Shown here: piece after piece, positions 36,702 through 45,534 of the stretch | Position numbering within the stretch: the stretch's first letter is position 1 | Layout of the letters: each line of letters begins with the position of its first letter | Assembly: GCF_003443895.1 (NCBI RefSeq) | Contig: NZ_QQOA01000018.1 | Span: forward strand, 79,466-143,465 | Source of the DNA: Paraburkholderia phosphatilytica | GTDB lineage: Bacteria; Pseudomonadota; Gammaproteobacteria; Burkholderiales; Burkholderiaceae | Reading direction: 5' to 3' | DNA length: 64,000 nucleotides | The notes under the pieces: model-generated | Database searches by the model: none | Told to the model about the DNA's origin: nothing | What the model saw: the letters and a program-made list of their open reading frames with translations, nothing else | Program-made: the position numbers and the translations under genes

Positions 36702-37619
36702 TCATGCGAATGCGGTTTGCGCGTCCAGCGCGAAACCGCGCGGCGCCTTCTGCGGATCGTCGAAGGTGACGATCTCGTACGCGTCTTCGTGAGCGAGCAG
36801 TTCGCGCAGCAACGCATTGTTCAGGCCGTGACCCGACTTGTACGCGTCATACGCCGCGAGCAGCGGGTGGCCGACCACGTACAGATCGCCGATCGCGTCG
36901 AGCATCTTGTGCTTCACGAACTCGTCGTCGTAGCGCAGCCCGTCGTTGTTCAGGATGCGGTACTCGTCGAGCACGATCGCGTTGTCCATGCTGCCGCCGC
37001 GCGCCAGGCCCAGCTCGCGCATCATCTCGACTTCGTGCGCGAAGCCGAACGTGCGCGCCCGCGCGATTTCGCGGACATACGAGGTGTTCGCGAAGTCGAC
37101 TTCGAGCGCCTGGCCGGTCTTGTCGACGGCCGGGTGGCGGAAGTCGATCGTGAACTTGAGCTTGAAGCCGAAGTACGGATCGAGACGCGCGAACTTGTCG
37201 CCGTCGCGGATTTCGACCGGCTTCGTGACCTTGATGAACTTCTTTGCGGCGTTCTGCTCTTCGATGCCCGCCGACTGGATCAGGAACACGAACGACGCTG
37301 CGCTGCCGTCCATGATCGGGATTTCCTCGGCCGTCACGTCGACGTAGAGGTTGTCGATGCCGAGGCCGGCGCAGGCCGACATCAAGTGCTCGATCGTCGA
37401 CACCCGCGCGCCGTCCTTCTGCAGCACGGAAGCGAGACGCGTATCGCCGATCGACATCGCCGACGCCGGGATGTCCACCGGTTCGGCCAGGTCGACGCGC
37501 GAGAACACGATGCCCGTGTCCGCCGCGGCGGGACGTAGCGTCAGGTCGACCTTGCGGCCCGAATGAAGGCCGATGCCGACCGTTTTGACGATCGATTTGA
37601 TGGTGCGCTGCTTCAACAT
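36702..37619 (-). CDS. lpxC: UDP-3-O-acyl-N-acetylglucosamine deacetylase
   Basis: A 305-residue zinc amidase catalysing the committed step of lipid A synthesis. Zinc ligands are visible in TIEHLMSA (His near 79) and in KHKMLDAIGD (His and Asp near 237-241). The catalytic Glu is the E of TIEHL, and the conserved AEEIPIMDGSA and GHGLNNALLRELLA segments are present. The start is the ATG at 37619 (MLKQRTIKSIVKTVG). It lies downstream of the ftsZ region in the standard dcw-lpxC-secA order, but with its own promoter. Confidence 0.98.
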   Translation of the reverse strand: MLKQRTIKSIVKTVGIGLHSGRKVDLTLRPAAADTGIVFSRVDLAEPVDIPASAMSIGDTRLASVLQKDGARVSTIEHLMSACAGLGIDNLYVDVTAEEIPIMDGSAASFVFLIQSAGIEEQNAAKKFIKVTKPVEIRDGDKFARLDPYFGFKLKFTIDFRHPAVDKTGQALEVDFANTSYVREIARARTFGFAHEVEMMRELGLARGGSMDNAIVLDEYRILNNDGLRYDDEFVKHKMLDAIGDLYVVGHPLLAAYDAYKSGHGLNNALLRELLAHEDAYEIVTFDDPQKAPRGFALDAQTAFA

Positions 37620-37975
37620 ATTCTTTTGCCCGATTGAAAATCCTTATCAGGATTTTTTATTTCATAGGACGATTATACCTCATCCGGTTAAGCTACGTCG
37701 CCGCGTGGAACGTATCAATTCGTTTCTCCACATTACGCGTGACGCCGCGATGACGAATACGTGACGGGCCGACGCCCGGAACGGAGGCGTTTCCGGTCAT
37801 CGACCCGTTTGCCGGCCACTATTACAGCCCGTCATTTTGCCGTGCCGCCTGCGTTGCCCGCCCGCAACAGAACGGTGCAACCGCACCGGTTTTCAGCCGC
37901 GCGCAGGCGCCATTGTCCTGCAAAAAGGCGCAACTCGCGGGCCTGCGGACTACGCAGTCTGACGGCGCAACTGGC
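37620..37975. other. lpxC promoter region and intergenic stretch
   Basis: No gene is visible in 356 bp. On the minus strand a TATAAT (37672-37677) lies about 53 bp before the lpxC ATG. The sequence 16-18 bp upstream of it is not a good -35. In the lpxC leader, AAAATCC and GGATTTT (37637-37657) form a 7-bp AT-rich hairpin. The remainder (37750-37975) shows nothing recognisable. Confidence 0.45.
37672..37677 (-). promoter_or_regulatory. -10 element of lpxC
   Basis: A perfect TATAAT on the minus strand, preceded by GAGG. The -35 is weak. Position (53 bp before the start codon) fits. Confidence 0.5.
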
Positions 37976-38476
37976 TCATAGCGTTGACAGGATGCTCGCG
38001 GCATCGCTTACTTCGAACTTGCCTGGCGCCTCGACGCGCAGTGTCTTGACCACACCGTCGTCGACCACCATCGCGTAGCGCTGGGAACGCACGCCCATGC
38101 CACGCGCAGACAGGTCCTGCTCCAGACCAAGCGCACGAGTGAAAGCCGCACTGCCGTCCGCCATCATCCGCACCTTGCCCGAGGTGTGTTGATCGCGTCC
38201 CCATGCACCCATCACGAACGCATCGTTGACCGACACGCACCAGATTTCGTCGACGCCGGCCGCCTCGAATTCGGCGGCCTTCTCGACGTAGCCCGGGACG
38301 TGCTTCGCGGAACACGTCGGGGTGAAAGCACCAGGCAATCCGAAGATCACGATGCGCTTGCCCTTCACGAGTTCGCCAGTTTCGAAGCTGTTCGGCCCGA
38401 CCGTGCAGCCTTCGCCCGCTTCCTCGATGTACTCGTGAAGCTTCGCGTCCGGCAGCTTTTCGCCAACCTGAATCAT
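37976..38476 (-). CDS. Peroxiredoxin (Prx5 type)
   Basis: A 166-residue thiol peroxidase of the Prx5/redoxin group. The peroxidatic cysteine is C55 in PGAFTPTCSAKHVPGY, and the conserved Arg context is near GMGVRSQRYAMVVDDG. It probably reduces hydroperoxides using glutathione/glutaredoxin or thioredoxin; the reductant cannot be read here. The start is the ATG at 38476 (MIQVGEKLPDAKLHEY); GGACTGAGC just upstream provides a weak ribosome binding site. The 17-residue in-frame extension is not conserved. It lies between ftsZ and lpxC on the same strand. Confidence 0.92.
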   Translation of the reverse strand: MIQVGEKLPDAKLHEYIEEAGEGCTVGPNSFETGELVKGKRIVIFGLPGAFTPTCSAKHVPGYVEKAAEFEAAGVDEIWCVSVNDAFVMGAWGRDQHTSGKVRMMADGSAAFTRALGLEQDLSARGMGVRSQRYAMVVDDGVVKTLRVEAPGKFEVSDAASILSTL

Positions 38477-38691
38477 GCTCAGTCCTTTGCATCGATGCCC
38501 GGCATGCGCACAAGCGACACATGTCACGGCGACGGTTATCCAGACCTCTTCACATTTGCGAAGAGGGCAGTTGTCCCAGCCGCCCGCCTGACGCGTCGCG
38601 ACTTTGTCCGCCGTTCACTGTCACGCCGTGCGTTCGACTACAGACGCGCTCCTGATACTACGCGCCGTAGCGAAAGCCTGCATCCGCGCGC

Positions 38692-39885
38692 TCAGTCCGC
38701 CTGCTTGCGCAGGAATGCCGGAATGTCGTACGTATCGACGCCCTTTTCCTGCAGCGCCTGCACGTGCGAAGCCGCGGTATCGCGCGACGTGCGCCACACA
38801 GCCGGCGTTTCCAGCGCGCCGTAATCCGCCGTGGTGCCGTGCTGCGGAGTGTACGCGTGATGCGACACGCCGACCGGCTGGTTGTCCGTGCCGGTGCGCA
38901 GCAGCGTCATCGGTGCCGACTGCTGCTTCTTCGCCTGGCGGCCGAGACCCGTCGCCACGACCGTCACGCGCAGCGCGTCGCCCATCGCGTCGTCGTACAC
39001 CGCGCCGAAGATCACCGTCGCATCTTCCGCCGCGTAGCTCTTGATCGTGTTCATCACTTCGCGCGTTTCCGACAGACGCAGCGAACGGCTCGACGTGATG
39101 TTGACCAGCACGCCGCGCGCGCCCGACAGATCCACGCCTTCGAGTAGCGGGCTCGCCACGGCCTGTTCCGCCGCGAGACGCGCGCGATCGACGCCGGCCA
39201 CCGTCGCCGTGCCCATCATCGCCTTGCCCTGTTCGCCCATCACCGTCTTCACGTCTTCGAAGTCGACGTTCACGAGACCATCGACGTTGATGATTTCAGC
39301 GATACCCGCGACTGCGTTGTTCAGAACGTCGTCCGCGCACTGGAAGCACTTGTCCATCTCGGCGTCATCGCCCATCACCTCGAACAGCTTGTCGTTCAGA
39401 ACGACGATCAGCGAGTCGACGTGATCCTCCAGTTGCTGCGATCCGGCTTCTGCCACGCGCATCCGCTTGCCGCCTTCGAACTCGAACGGCTTGCTGACGA
39501 CACCCACGGTGAGAATGCCCATTTCCTTCGCGATCTGCGCGACCACCGGTGCCGCGCCCGTGCCCGTGCCGCCACCCATGCCGGCGGTGATGAACACCAT
39601 GTGCGCGCCACGCAGCGCATCGGCGATGCGTTCGCGTGCTTCTTCCGCTGCCGCGCGGCCCATGTCAGGCTTCGCGCCTGCGCCAAGACCGGTGTTGCCG
39701 AGCTGGATCACCGCGCTCGCACGCGAGCGCGACAGTGCCTGCGCATCCGTGTTCATCACGATGAAATCGACGCCCTGCACGCCGCGGTTGATCATGTGCT
39801 GAACGGCATTGCCGCCAGCGCCACCGACACCGACCACCTTGATGATGGTGCCGTTGGTTTCCGTTTCCAGCATCTGGAATTCCAT
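38692..39885 (-). CDS. ftsZ: Cell division GTPase FtsZ
   Basis: A 397-residue tubulin-like GTPase forming the Z ring. The N-terminus has VVGVGGAGGNAVQHMI. The GTP-binding tubulin signature GGGTGTGAAP is near residue 107, and the T7 loop NVDFEDVKTVM near 207. A Gln/Thr/Pro linker leads to the conserved C-terminal peptide DIPAFLRKQAD that binds FtsA, ZapD and other partners. The start is the ATG at 39885 (MEFQMLETETNG), with GGAGG 4 nt upstream. It is last in the dcw cluster, 172 bp after ftsA. Confidence 0.99.
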   Translation of the reverse strand: MEFQMLETETNGTIIKVVGVGGAGGNAVQHMINRGVQGVDFIVMNTDAQALSRSRASAVIQLGNTGLGAGAKPDMGRAAAEEARERIADALRGAHMVFITAGMGGGTGTGAAPVVAQIAKEMGILTVGVVSKPFEFEGGKRMRVAEAGSQQLEDHVDSLIVVLNDKLFEVMGDDAEMDKCFQCADDVLNNAVAGIAEIINVDGLVNVDFEDVKTVMGEQGKAMMGTATVAGVDRARLAAEQAVASPLLEGVDLSGARGVLVNITSSRSLRLSETREVMNTIKSYAAEDATVIFGAVYDDAMGDALRVTVVATGLGRQAKKQQSAPMTLLRTGTDNQPVGVSHHAYTPQHGTTADYGALETPAVWRTSRDTAASHVQALQEKGVDTYDIPAFLRKQAD

Positions 39886-39900
39886 GTTGCCTCCGTCAAG

Positions 39901-39926
39901 AAAAAAACGCCGCCGCAAAGCGGCTT
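39901..39926 (-). promoter_or_regulatory. GC hairpin plus U7 tract in the ftsA-ftsZ gap
   Basis: On the minus strand GCCGC-TTT-GCGGC is followed by GGCG and then TTTTTTT, ending about 10 bp before the ftsZ ribosome binding site. It resembles a weak terminator or attenuator, but four bases separate stem and U-run. Regulatory role is inferred. Confidence 0.4.
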
Positions 39927-40057
39927 ACTCGGCCGTTATTCGGCAGAAGATCGGGCAACCTTCTGTCGCGCGCCAGCCGCCGGCACCAGCGCGAATTTCG
40001 AAAACTGCGAGCTTCGAACCCGATCTCGAAGCCCTTGAATCCTGTTGCGGTCCCCGC

Positions 40058-41290
40058 TCAGAAGTTGCCGAGGAACCAGTCCTTCATGCGCGAGAACACC
40101 TGCCCCATCGAACCCGACTGCACCGCGACCTTGCGGCCGCGCATCCGCTGCGCGTGACCTTCGACGAGCAGACCCATGCCGGTCGAGAAGCGCGGGTTGC
40201 GCACCACATCCGCAAGACCGCCCGCGTATTCCGGCACGCCGATCCGCACGGGCTTGAGGAAGATGTCTTCGCCCAGTTCGACCATGCCCGGCATCATCGC
40301 GGCGCCGCCCGTCAGCACGACGCCGGAGCTCAGCAGTTCTTCGTAACCCGACTCGCGCACCACCTGCTGCACGAGCGAAAACAGTTCCTCGACGCGCGGC
40401 TCGACCACCGCCGCCAGCGCCTGGCGCGACAGCGTGCGCGGACCGCGTTCGCCGAGACCCGGCACTTCGATCATCTCGTCCGGGTCGGCCAGCGCCTGCT
40501 TCGCGATGCCGTAACTCACCTTGATGTCTTCCGCGTCCGGCGTCGGCGTGCGCAGCGCCATCGCGATGTCGCTCGTGATCTGGTCGCCTGCGATCGGAAT
40601 CACCGCCGTGTGTCGGATCGCGCCTTCGCTGAAGATCGCGATGTCCGTCGTGCCGCCGCCGATATCGACCAGCACCACGCCCAGCTCTTTTTCGTCTTCC
40701 GTCAGCACCGCCAGCGACGACGCGAGCGGCTGCAGGATCAGATCGTTCACTTCGAGGCCGCAGCGGCGCACGCACTTCACGATGTTCTGCGCCGCGCTGA
40801 CCGCGCCCGTCACGATATGCACCTTCACTTCGAGGCGGATGCCGCTCATGCCGATCGGCTCGCGCACGTCTTCCTGCCCGTCGATGATGAATTCCTGCGT
40901 CAGGATGTGCAGCACCTGCTGATCGGTCGGGATGTTGATCGCCTTCGCCGTCTCGATCACGCGCGCGACGTCCGTCTGCGTGACTTCCTTCTCCTTGATC
41001 GCGACCATCCCGCTCGAATTGAAGCTGCGGATATGGCTGCCCGCGATGCCGGTGAACACGTTCGTGATCTTGCAGTCCGCCATCAGCTCCGCTTCCTCGA
41101 GCGCACGCTGAATAGACTGCACGGTGGCCTCGATGTTCACGACCACGCCTTTCTTGAGCCCCTTCGATTCGCTCTGGCCAAGGCCGATCACCTCGTAATG
41201 GCCTTCGCCGCGCAACTCCGCGACGATGGCCACTACCTTCGACGTCCCGATGTCGAGGGCAACCAGCAGATCCTTATAGTCTTTACTCAT
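40058..41290 (-). CDS. ftsA: Cell division protein FtsA
   Basis: A 410-residue actin-like ATPase tethering FtsZ to the membrane. The N-terminus LLVALDIGTSKVVAIVAE is phosphate-1. VDIGGGTTDIAIF near 210 is phosphate-2, and VVLTGGAAMMPGM near 335 is the adenosine motif. The C-terminal amphipathic membrane-targeting helix is FSRMKDWFLGNF. The start is the ATG at 41290, 27 bp after ftsQ. Confidence 0.98.
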   Translation of the reverse strand: MSKDYKDLLVALDIGTSKVVAIVAELRGEGHYEVIGLGQSESKGLKKGVVVNIEATVQSIQRALEEAELMADCKITNVFTGIAGSHIRSFNSSGMVAIKEKEVTQTDVARVIETAKAINIPTDQQVLHILTQEFIIDGQEDVREPIGMSGIRLEVKVHIVTGAVSAAQNIVKCVRRCGLEVNDLILQPLASSLAVLTEDEKELGVVLVDIGGGTTDIAIFSEGAIRHTAVIPIAGDQITSDIAMALRTPTPDAEDIKVSYGIAKQALADPDEMIEVPGLGERGPRTLSRQALAAVVEPRVEELFSLVQQVVRESGYEELLSSGVVLTGGAAMMPGMVELGEDIFLKPVRIGVPEYAGGLADVVRNPRFSTGMGLLVEGHAQRMRGRKVAVQSGSMGQVFSRMKDWFLGNF

Positions 41291-41317
41291 AGCGTGCTCA
41301 TTGCGTGTGATGTCGTG

Positions 41318-42070
41318 TTACTTCTTGCCCTTGTCGGGTTCGCTGATGAAGCGCATGCCTGCCGCGCGAATCGCAAAGCCGTTCGGATAGCGCAGGTCCG
41401 CATACTCGATGTCGTTGCCCCAGCGTTGCGTGACGGCGCCCCATGCCGCCGTCAACCGGCGCGCGCGATCGTACAGCGTGTCCTGATTGCGCTCGCGTCC
41501 AAACTCCACCTCGGTTCCGTTTGACAGCTTCACCGTCCATGCATAGCGCGCGGAAAGCGTCACTTCGTCCGGCGTCGCCCCCATTGGCGCGAACCACTTC
41601 TGGAAGTCGTGATAGCGCGCGACCACTTCCTTCGCCGTGCCGTCCGGACCGTCGAACGCCGGCAGGTCTTCGTCGAGCTCGCCCTGATTCGCGGTGAACA
41701 GTTCGCCGTCGGTGCTCACCAGCTGATCGCTGCCCCACGTACCCAGCGGTTTGTACTCGTCGAGCGTGACAGCGAGTGCGTTCGGCCAGACGCGGCGCAC
41801 GCTCGCGTGGCGCACCCACGGCATCTGCTCGAACGCGGCGCGCGCGGCGTCGAGATCGACCGTGAAGAAGTTGCCCTTCAGATGGCCGACCACCGTCGCG
41901 CGCACCGTCGGCGTGTTGATGTGCTCGGTATCGCCGTCGATGCTGATGGAGCGCAGCGTGAAGCTCGGCCGCTGAATGAGCCACAGGCCGCCGGCTGCGA
42001 GCAGCACGACGACCAGCAACGCATGCAATGCGTTGGCGGCCAGATTCAGTTGACGGGCGTTGTTCCACAT
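41318..42070 (-). CDS. ftsQ: Cell division protein FtsQ
   Basis: A 250-residue bitopic divisome protein. A short cytoplasmic N-terminus precedes a transmembrane helix at about residues 13-33 (ALHALLVVVLLAAGGLWLI). The periplasmic POTRA domain begins near FTLRSISIDGD at about 38-105, followed by the FtsQ beta domain with YADLRYPNGFAIR, the conserved C-terminal motif. It connects FtsL/FtsB to the ring. The start is the ATG at 42070 (MWNNARQLNLAANALH), 10 bp after ddl. Confidence 0.96.
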   Translation of the reverse strand: MWNNARQLNLAANALHALLVVVLLAAGGLWLIQRPSFTLRSISIDGDTEHINTPTVRATVVGHLKGNFFTVDLDAARAAFEQMPWVRHASVRRVWPNALAVTLDEYKPLGTWGSDQLVSTDGELFTANQGELDEDLPAFDGPDGTAKEVVARYHDFQKWFAPMGATPDEVTLSARYAWTVKLSNGTEVEFGRERNQDTLYDRARRLTAAWGAVTQRWGNDIEYADLRYPNGFAIRAAGMRFISEPDKGKK

Positions 42071-42080
42071 AACCTTTCGT

Positions 42081-43028
42081 TCAATCCTTCAGCGTGAGCG
42101 ACAGCACCTTCACCACCAGCTCCTGATAGCTGATGCCAACCGCGCGCGCCGCTTTCGGCGGCAGCGAGTGATCCGTCATGCCCGGCGCGGTATTCACTTC
42201 GAGGAAATACGGCTTGCCTTCGCCGTCGAGCATGAAGTCCGCGCGACCCCAGTCGGTGCAGCCGATTACATCGAACGCGCGGCGCGCGAGCTTTTTCAAT
42301 TCCGCTTCCTGCTCCGCCGACACGCCGCACGGAATCAGGTACTGCGTGGTGTCGAGGATGTACTTCGCGTCGTAGTCGTAGAACTCGCCCGCCGGTACGA
42401 TGCGGATCAGCGGCAGATCGAGATCGCCTGCAACACACGCCGTGTATTCGCCGCCGCCTTCGATGCTCTTCTCGACCAGCACGATCGTGTCGTACTTCGC
42501 CGCTTCCGCGAGCGCGGCCGGCAGCGCGTCCGCGCTCTTCACCTTGATCACGGCAACGCTCGAGCCTTCGCTTGCCGGCTTCACGAAGAGCGGCAGGCCG
42601 AGCTTCGCGACGATGTCGCTGGCGCGCGCTGCGTAATCGTCGCCGCGCAGCACGGTTTCGAACGGCGGCGTCGGAATCCCGAGCTGTTGCCACACGAGCT
42701 TCGTGCGGAACTTGTCGAGACCGAGCGCCGAGCCGAGCACGCCGCTGCCCGTATAGCGGATGCCGTAAAAGTCGAGCGCGCCCTGGAGCTGGCCATTTTC
42801 GCCGTAGCCGCCATGCAGCGCATTGAACGCTCGCACGAAGCCTTCTTCCTTCAACGCCGCGAGCGGACGCTCCGACGGATCGAACGGATGGGCGTCGATG
42901 CCGGCCGCGCGCAGACCCTGCAGCACGAGGCGGCCCGAGTTGAGCGACACCGCGCGCTCGGCGGATTCGCCGCCGAGCAGCACAGCGACCTTGCCGAATT
43001 GTTTCGCATCGATACTGCTCATGCTCAT
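42081..43028 (-). CDS. ddl: D-alanine--D-alanine ligase
   Basis: An ATP-grasp ligase of 315 residues (313 if the second ATG is used) making D-Ala-D-Ala for MurF. GKVAVLLGGESAERAVSLNSG is the N-terminal signature. The ATP-grasp core has PLFVKPASEGSSV near 150, and the Mg site ends FLEVNTAPGMTDHSLPPKAAR. Two starts compete: the ATG at 43028 overlaps the murC stop (ATGA), but AGAAGGG is better spaced for the ATG at 43022 (MSSIDAKQF). This is the Ddl (DdlB-type) of the dcw cluster. Confidence 0.97.
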   Translation of the reverse strand: MSMSSIDAKQFGKVAVLLGGESAERAVSLNSGRLVLQGLRAAGIDAHPFDPSERPLAALKEEGFVRAFNALHGGYGENGQLQGALDFYGIRYTGSGVLGSALGLDKFRTKLVWQQLGIPTPPFETVLRGDDYAARASDIVAKLGLPLFVKPASEGSSVAVIKVKSADALPAALAEAAKYDTIVLVEKSIEGGGEYTACVAGDLDLPLIRIVPAGEFYDYDAKYILDTTQYLIPCGVSAEQEAELKKLARRAFDVIGCTDWGRADFMLDGEGKPYFLEVNTAPGMTDHSLPPKAARAVGISYQELVVKVLSLTLKD

Positions 43029-44416
43029 CCCTTCTGTTCGTTCGCGAGCCGGCCCGGCACAGCGCCGATCGAACCCGCACCCATCGTGATCACCACATCG
43101 CCGTCGCGCGCGAGCGTCGCGACCGCGTCCGGCACCTCATCCACCGTTTCCACGAACACCGGCTCGACCTTGCCCGCGACGCGAATGGCGCGCGCGAGCG
43201 CCCGGCCATCCGCCGCGACGATCGGCGCTTCGCCCGCTGCATACACATCGGTCAGCACGAGCGCATCGACCGTCGACAGCACTTTCACGAAGTCTTCGAA
43301 GCAGTCGCGCGTGCGCGTGAAACGGTGCGGCTGGAACGCGAGCACGAGACGACGGTCCGGAAACGCGCCGCGCGCGGCCGCGACGGTTGCAGCCATCTCG
43401 ACCGGATGATGCCCATAGTCGTCGATCAGCGTGTACGCGCCGCCGCTTGCCAGTGGCACCTCGCCATAACGCTGGAAGCGCCGGCCGACGCCGTTGAACT
43501 CTGCGAGTGCACGCTGGATATCGGCATCTTTCACTTCGAGTTCAGTCGCAATCGCAATCGCAGCCAGCGCGTTCTGCACGTTGTGCGTGCCCGGCAGGTT
43601 CAGCACGATGTCGAGCGACGCTGCGTCCTCGCGCATCGCGGTGAAATGCATGCGGCCATCGCGTGCGACGACGTTCACCGCGCGCACCTGCGCGTCCGGC
43701 GCGAAGCCGTAGCGGATGATCGGCTTCGACACGAACGGCAGGATCTCCTTCACATTCGGATCGTCGACGCACAGCACCGCGATGCCATAGAACGGCAGGC
43801 GATGCGTGAACTCGATGAACGCCTGTTTGAGCCGCGCGAAGTCGTGGCCGTAGGTGTCCATGTGATCGGCGTCGATGTTCGTGATGACTTCGATCACCGG
43901 AAACAGGTTCAGGAACGACGCATCCGATTCATCCGCTTCCGCGACGATGAAGTCGCCCGTGCCGAGCCGTGCGTTCGCGCCCGCGCTGATCAGACGTCCG
44001 CCGATCACGAAGGTCGGGTCGAGCCCGCCCGCCGCCAGCACGCTCGCGACAAGCGACGTGGTGGTGGTCTTGCCGTGCGTGCCGGCAATCGCGATGCCCT
44101 GCTTCAGGCGCATCAGTTCCGCGAGCATCACGGCGCGCGGCACGATCGGGATATGACGATGCCGCGCGGCGAGCACCTCGGGGTTGTCGCTGCGCACGGC
44201 CGTCGACACGACGACCGCATTCGCGCCTTCGATGTTGTCGGCCTCATGGCCGATCGCGATGCGCGCGCCCAGTTTCGCGAGACGATCCGTGACGGCGCCG
44301 CGCGCAAGGTCCGAGCCGCTCACCTGATAGCCGAGATTCAGCAGCACCTCCGCGATGCCGCTCATGCCGACACCGCCGATGCCGACGAAGTGAATGTGTT
44401 TGACGATGTGTTTCAT
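43025..44416 (-). CDS. murC: UDP-N-acetylmuramate--L-alanine ligase
   Basis: A 463-residue Mur ligase adding L-Ala to UDP-MurNAc. The N-terminal Rossmann domain has IHFVGIGGVGMSGIAEVL. The ATP-binding P-loop is GTHGKTTTTSLVASVL near residue 112. DDYGHHPVEM near 335 and the C-terminal domain complete the enzyme. The start is the ATG at 44416, overlapping the murG stop by 4 bp. It likewise overlaps ddl, so the three are probably translationally coupled. Confidence 0.98.
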   Translation of the reverse strand: MKHIVKHIHFVGIGGVGMSGIAEVLLNLGYQVSGSDLARGAVTDRLAKLGARIAIGHEADNIEGANAVVVSTAVRSDNPEVLAARHRHIPIVPRAVMLAELMRLKQGIAIAGTHGKTTTTSLVASVLAAGGLDPTFVIGGRLISAGANARLGTGDFIVAEADESDASFLNLFPVIEVITNIDADHMDTYGHDFARLKQAFIEFTHRLPFYGIAVLCVDDPNVKEILPFVSKPIIRYGFAPDAQVRAVNVVARDGRMHFTAMREDAASLDIVLNLPGTHNVQNALAAIAIATELEVKDADIQRALAEFNGVGRRFQRYGEVPLASGGAYTLIDDYGHHPVEMAATVAAARGAFPDRRLVLAFQPHRFTRTRDCFEDFVKVLSTVDALVLTDVYAAGEAPIVAADGRALARAIRVAGKVEPVFVETVDEVPDAVATLARDGDVVITMGAGSIGAVPGRLANEQKG

Positions 44417-45534
44417 TGCTGTCCTTCCTGGCGCAGATGCGCGCCCGTCATCGCCCCGGCGACGGCCGCACAGATCCGCGCGACCTGTTCTGTCGCGTCC
44501 GGTTTCGCAAGCGAACGCGAACGCTCTGCCATTTCCGCGAGCGATGCCCGCGTCTGGCCGCGCAACCAGCCAGAGAGTTGCTCCGCCCTCAGGTCGCGCT
44601 GCTGAACGACGAGCGCGGCGCCGTGATCGGCGAGAAATGCTGCGTTGGTGGTCTGGTGATCGTCGACGGCGAACGGGAACGGCACGAAGTACGCCGCGAC
44701 GCCGACGGCAGCGATCTCCGCCACCGTCATCGCGCCGGAGCGGCAGATCACCAGATCGGCATTCGCGTACGCGTTCGTCATGTCGTCGATGAAGGGCACC
44801 AGTTGCAGATCGGCGCCGGCTTCGAGGCCCGCCGCCGCATAGTTCGCGCGCAACGCATCAATGTGCTTCGCACCCGCCTGATGCACGACACGCGGCCGTT
44901 CATCCGGCGCCAGTTGCGCGAGTGCTTTCGGCACGATGTCGTTCAGCGCCGCAGCGCCCAGGCTACCCCCGACGACGAGCAGATTCAAGCGTCCCGTGCG
45001 CGATTCGTAGCGTGCTTTGGGTGCCGGCGTGCGCGCAAGTTCCTCGCGGATCGGATTGCCGGTCCATTCGGCGTTCGGCAACGCGTTCGGGAACGCGACG
45101 AGTACGCGTTTCGCGAGCTTCGCGAGCACCTTGTTCGCGAGCCCCGCGATCGAATTCTGTTCGTGCAGCACGAGCGGGCGACCGGACAGCGCGGTCATCA
45201 CGCCCGCCGGGAACGTGATGTAGCCGCCCATGCCAAGCACCACGTCCGGCTTCACGCGACGCAGCACGGCGAGACTCTGCCGGCACGCGCCGATCAGATT
45301 GAACGGCAGCATCAGCTTGGTCTTCAGACCTTTGCCGCGCACGCCGCCGAAACGCACGTACTCCATCGGAATGCCGTGCTTCGGTACGAGCGTCGCTTCC
45401 ATTCCGCCCGGATTGCCGAGCCATACCACGCGCCAGCCCCACGCCTGCATCAGGTGCGCGACCGCGAGCCCGGGGAACACGTGTCCCCCGGTGCCGCCGG
45501 CCATCACCATCAGCGTGCGCTGCGTCGTGGTCAT
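44413..45534 (-). CDS. murG: UDP-N-acetylglucosamine--undecaprenyl-PP-MurNAc-pentapeptide transferase
   Basis: A 373-residue GT-B glycosyltransferase producing lipid II on the inner membrane face. The first Gly loop is MVMAGGTGGHVFPGLAVA near residue 10. The second is VVGGSLGAAALNDIVPKAL near 186. The donor site is CRSGAMTVAEIAAVGVA near 268. Ends 4 bp inside murC and starts 4 bp inside ftsW (ATG at 45534). Confidence 0.98.
   Translation of the reverse strand: MTTTQRTLMVMAGGTGGHVFPGLAVAHLMQAWGWRVVWLGNPGGMEATLVPKHGIPMEYVRFGGVRGKGLKTKLMLPFNLIGACRQSLAVLRRVKPDVVLGMGGYITFPAGVMTALSGRPLVLHEQNSIAGLANKVLAKLAKRVLVAFPNALPNAEWTGNPIREELARTPAPKARYESRTGRLNLLVVGGSLGAAALNDIVPKALAQLAPDERPRVVHQAGAKHIDALRANYAAAGLEAGADLQLVPFIDDMTNAYANADLVICRSGAMTVAEIAAVGVAAYFVPFPFAVDDHQTTNAAFLADHGAALVVQQRDLRAEQLSGWLRGQTRASLAEMAERSRSLAKPDATEQVARICAAVAGAMTGAHLRQEGQQ

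Noticed and set aside
37637..37657. AAAATCC/GGATTTT hairpin in the lpxC leader as a terminator or riboswitch
   Set aside because: Only 7 AT-rich base pairs, and on the transcribed strand it is not followed by a U-run; no known riboswitch architecture is recognisable.
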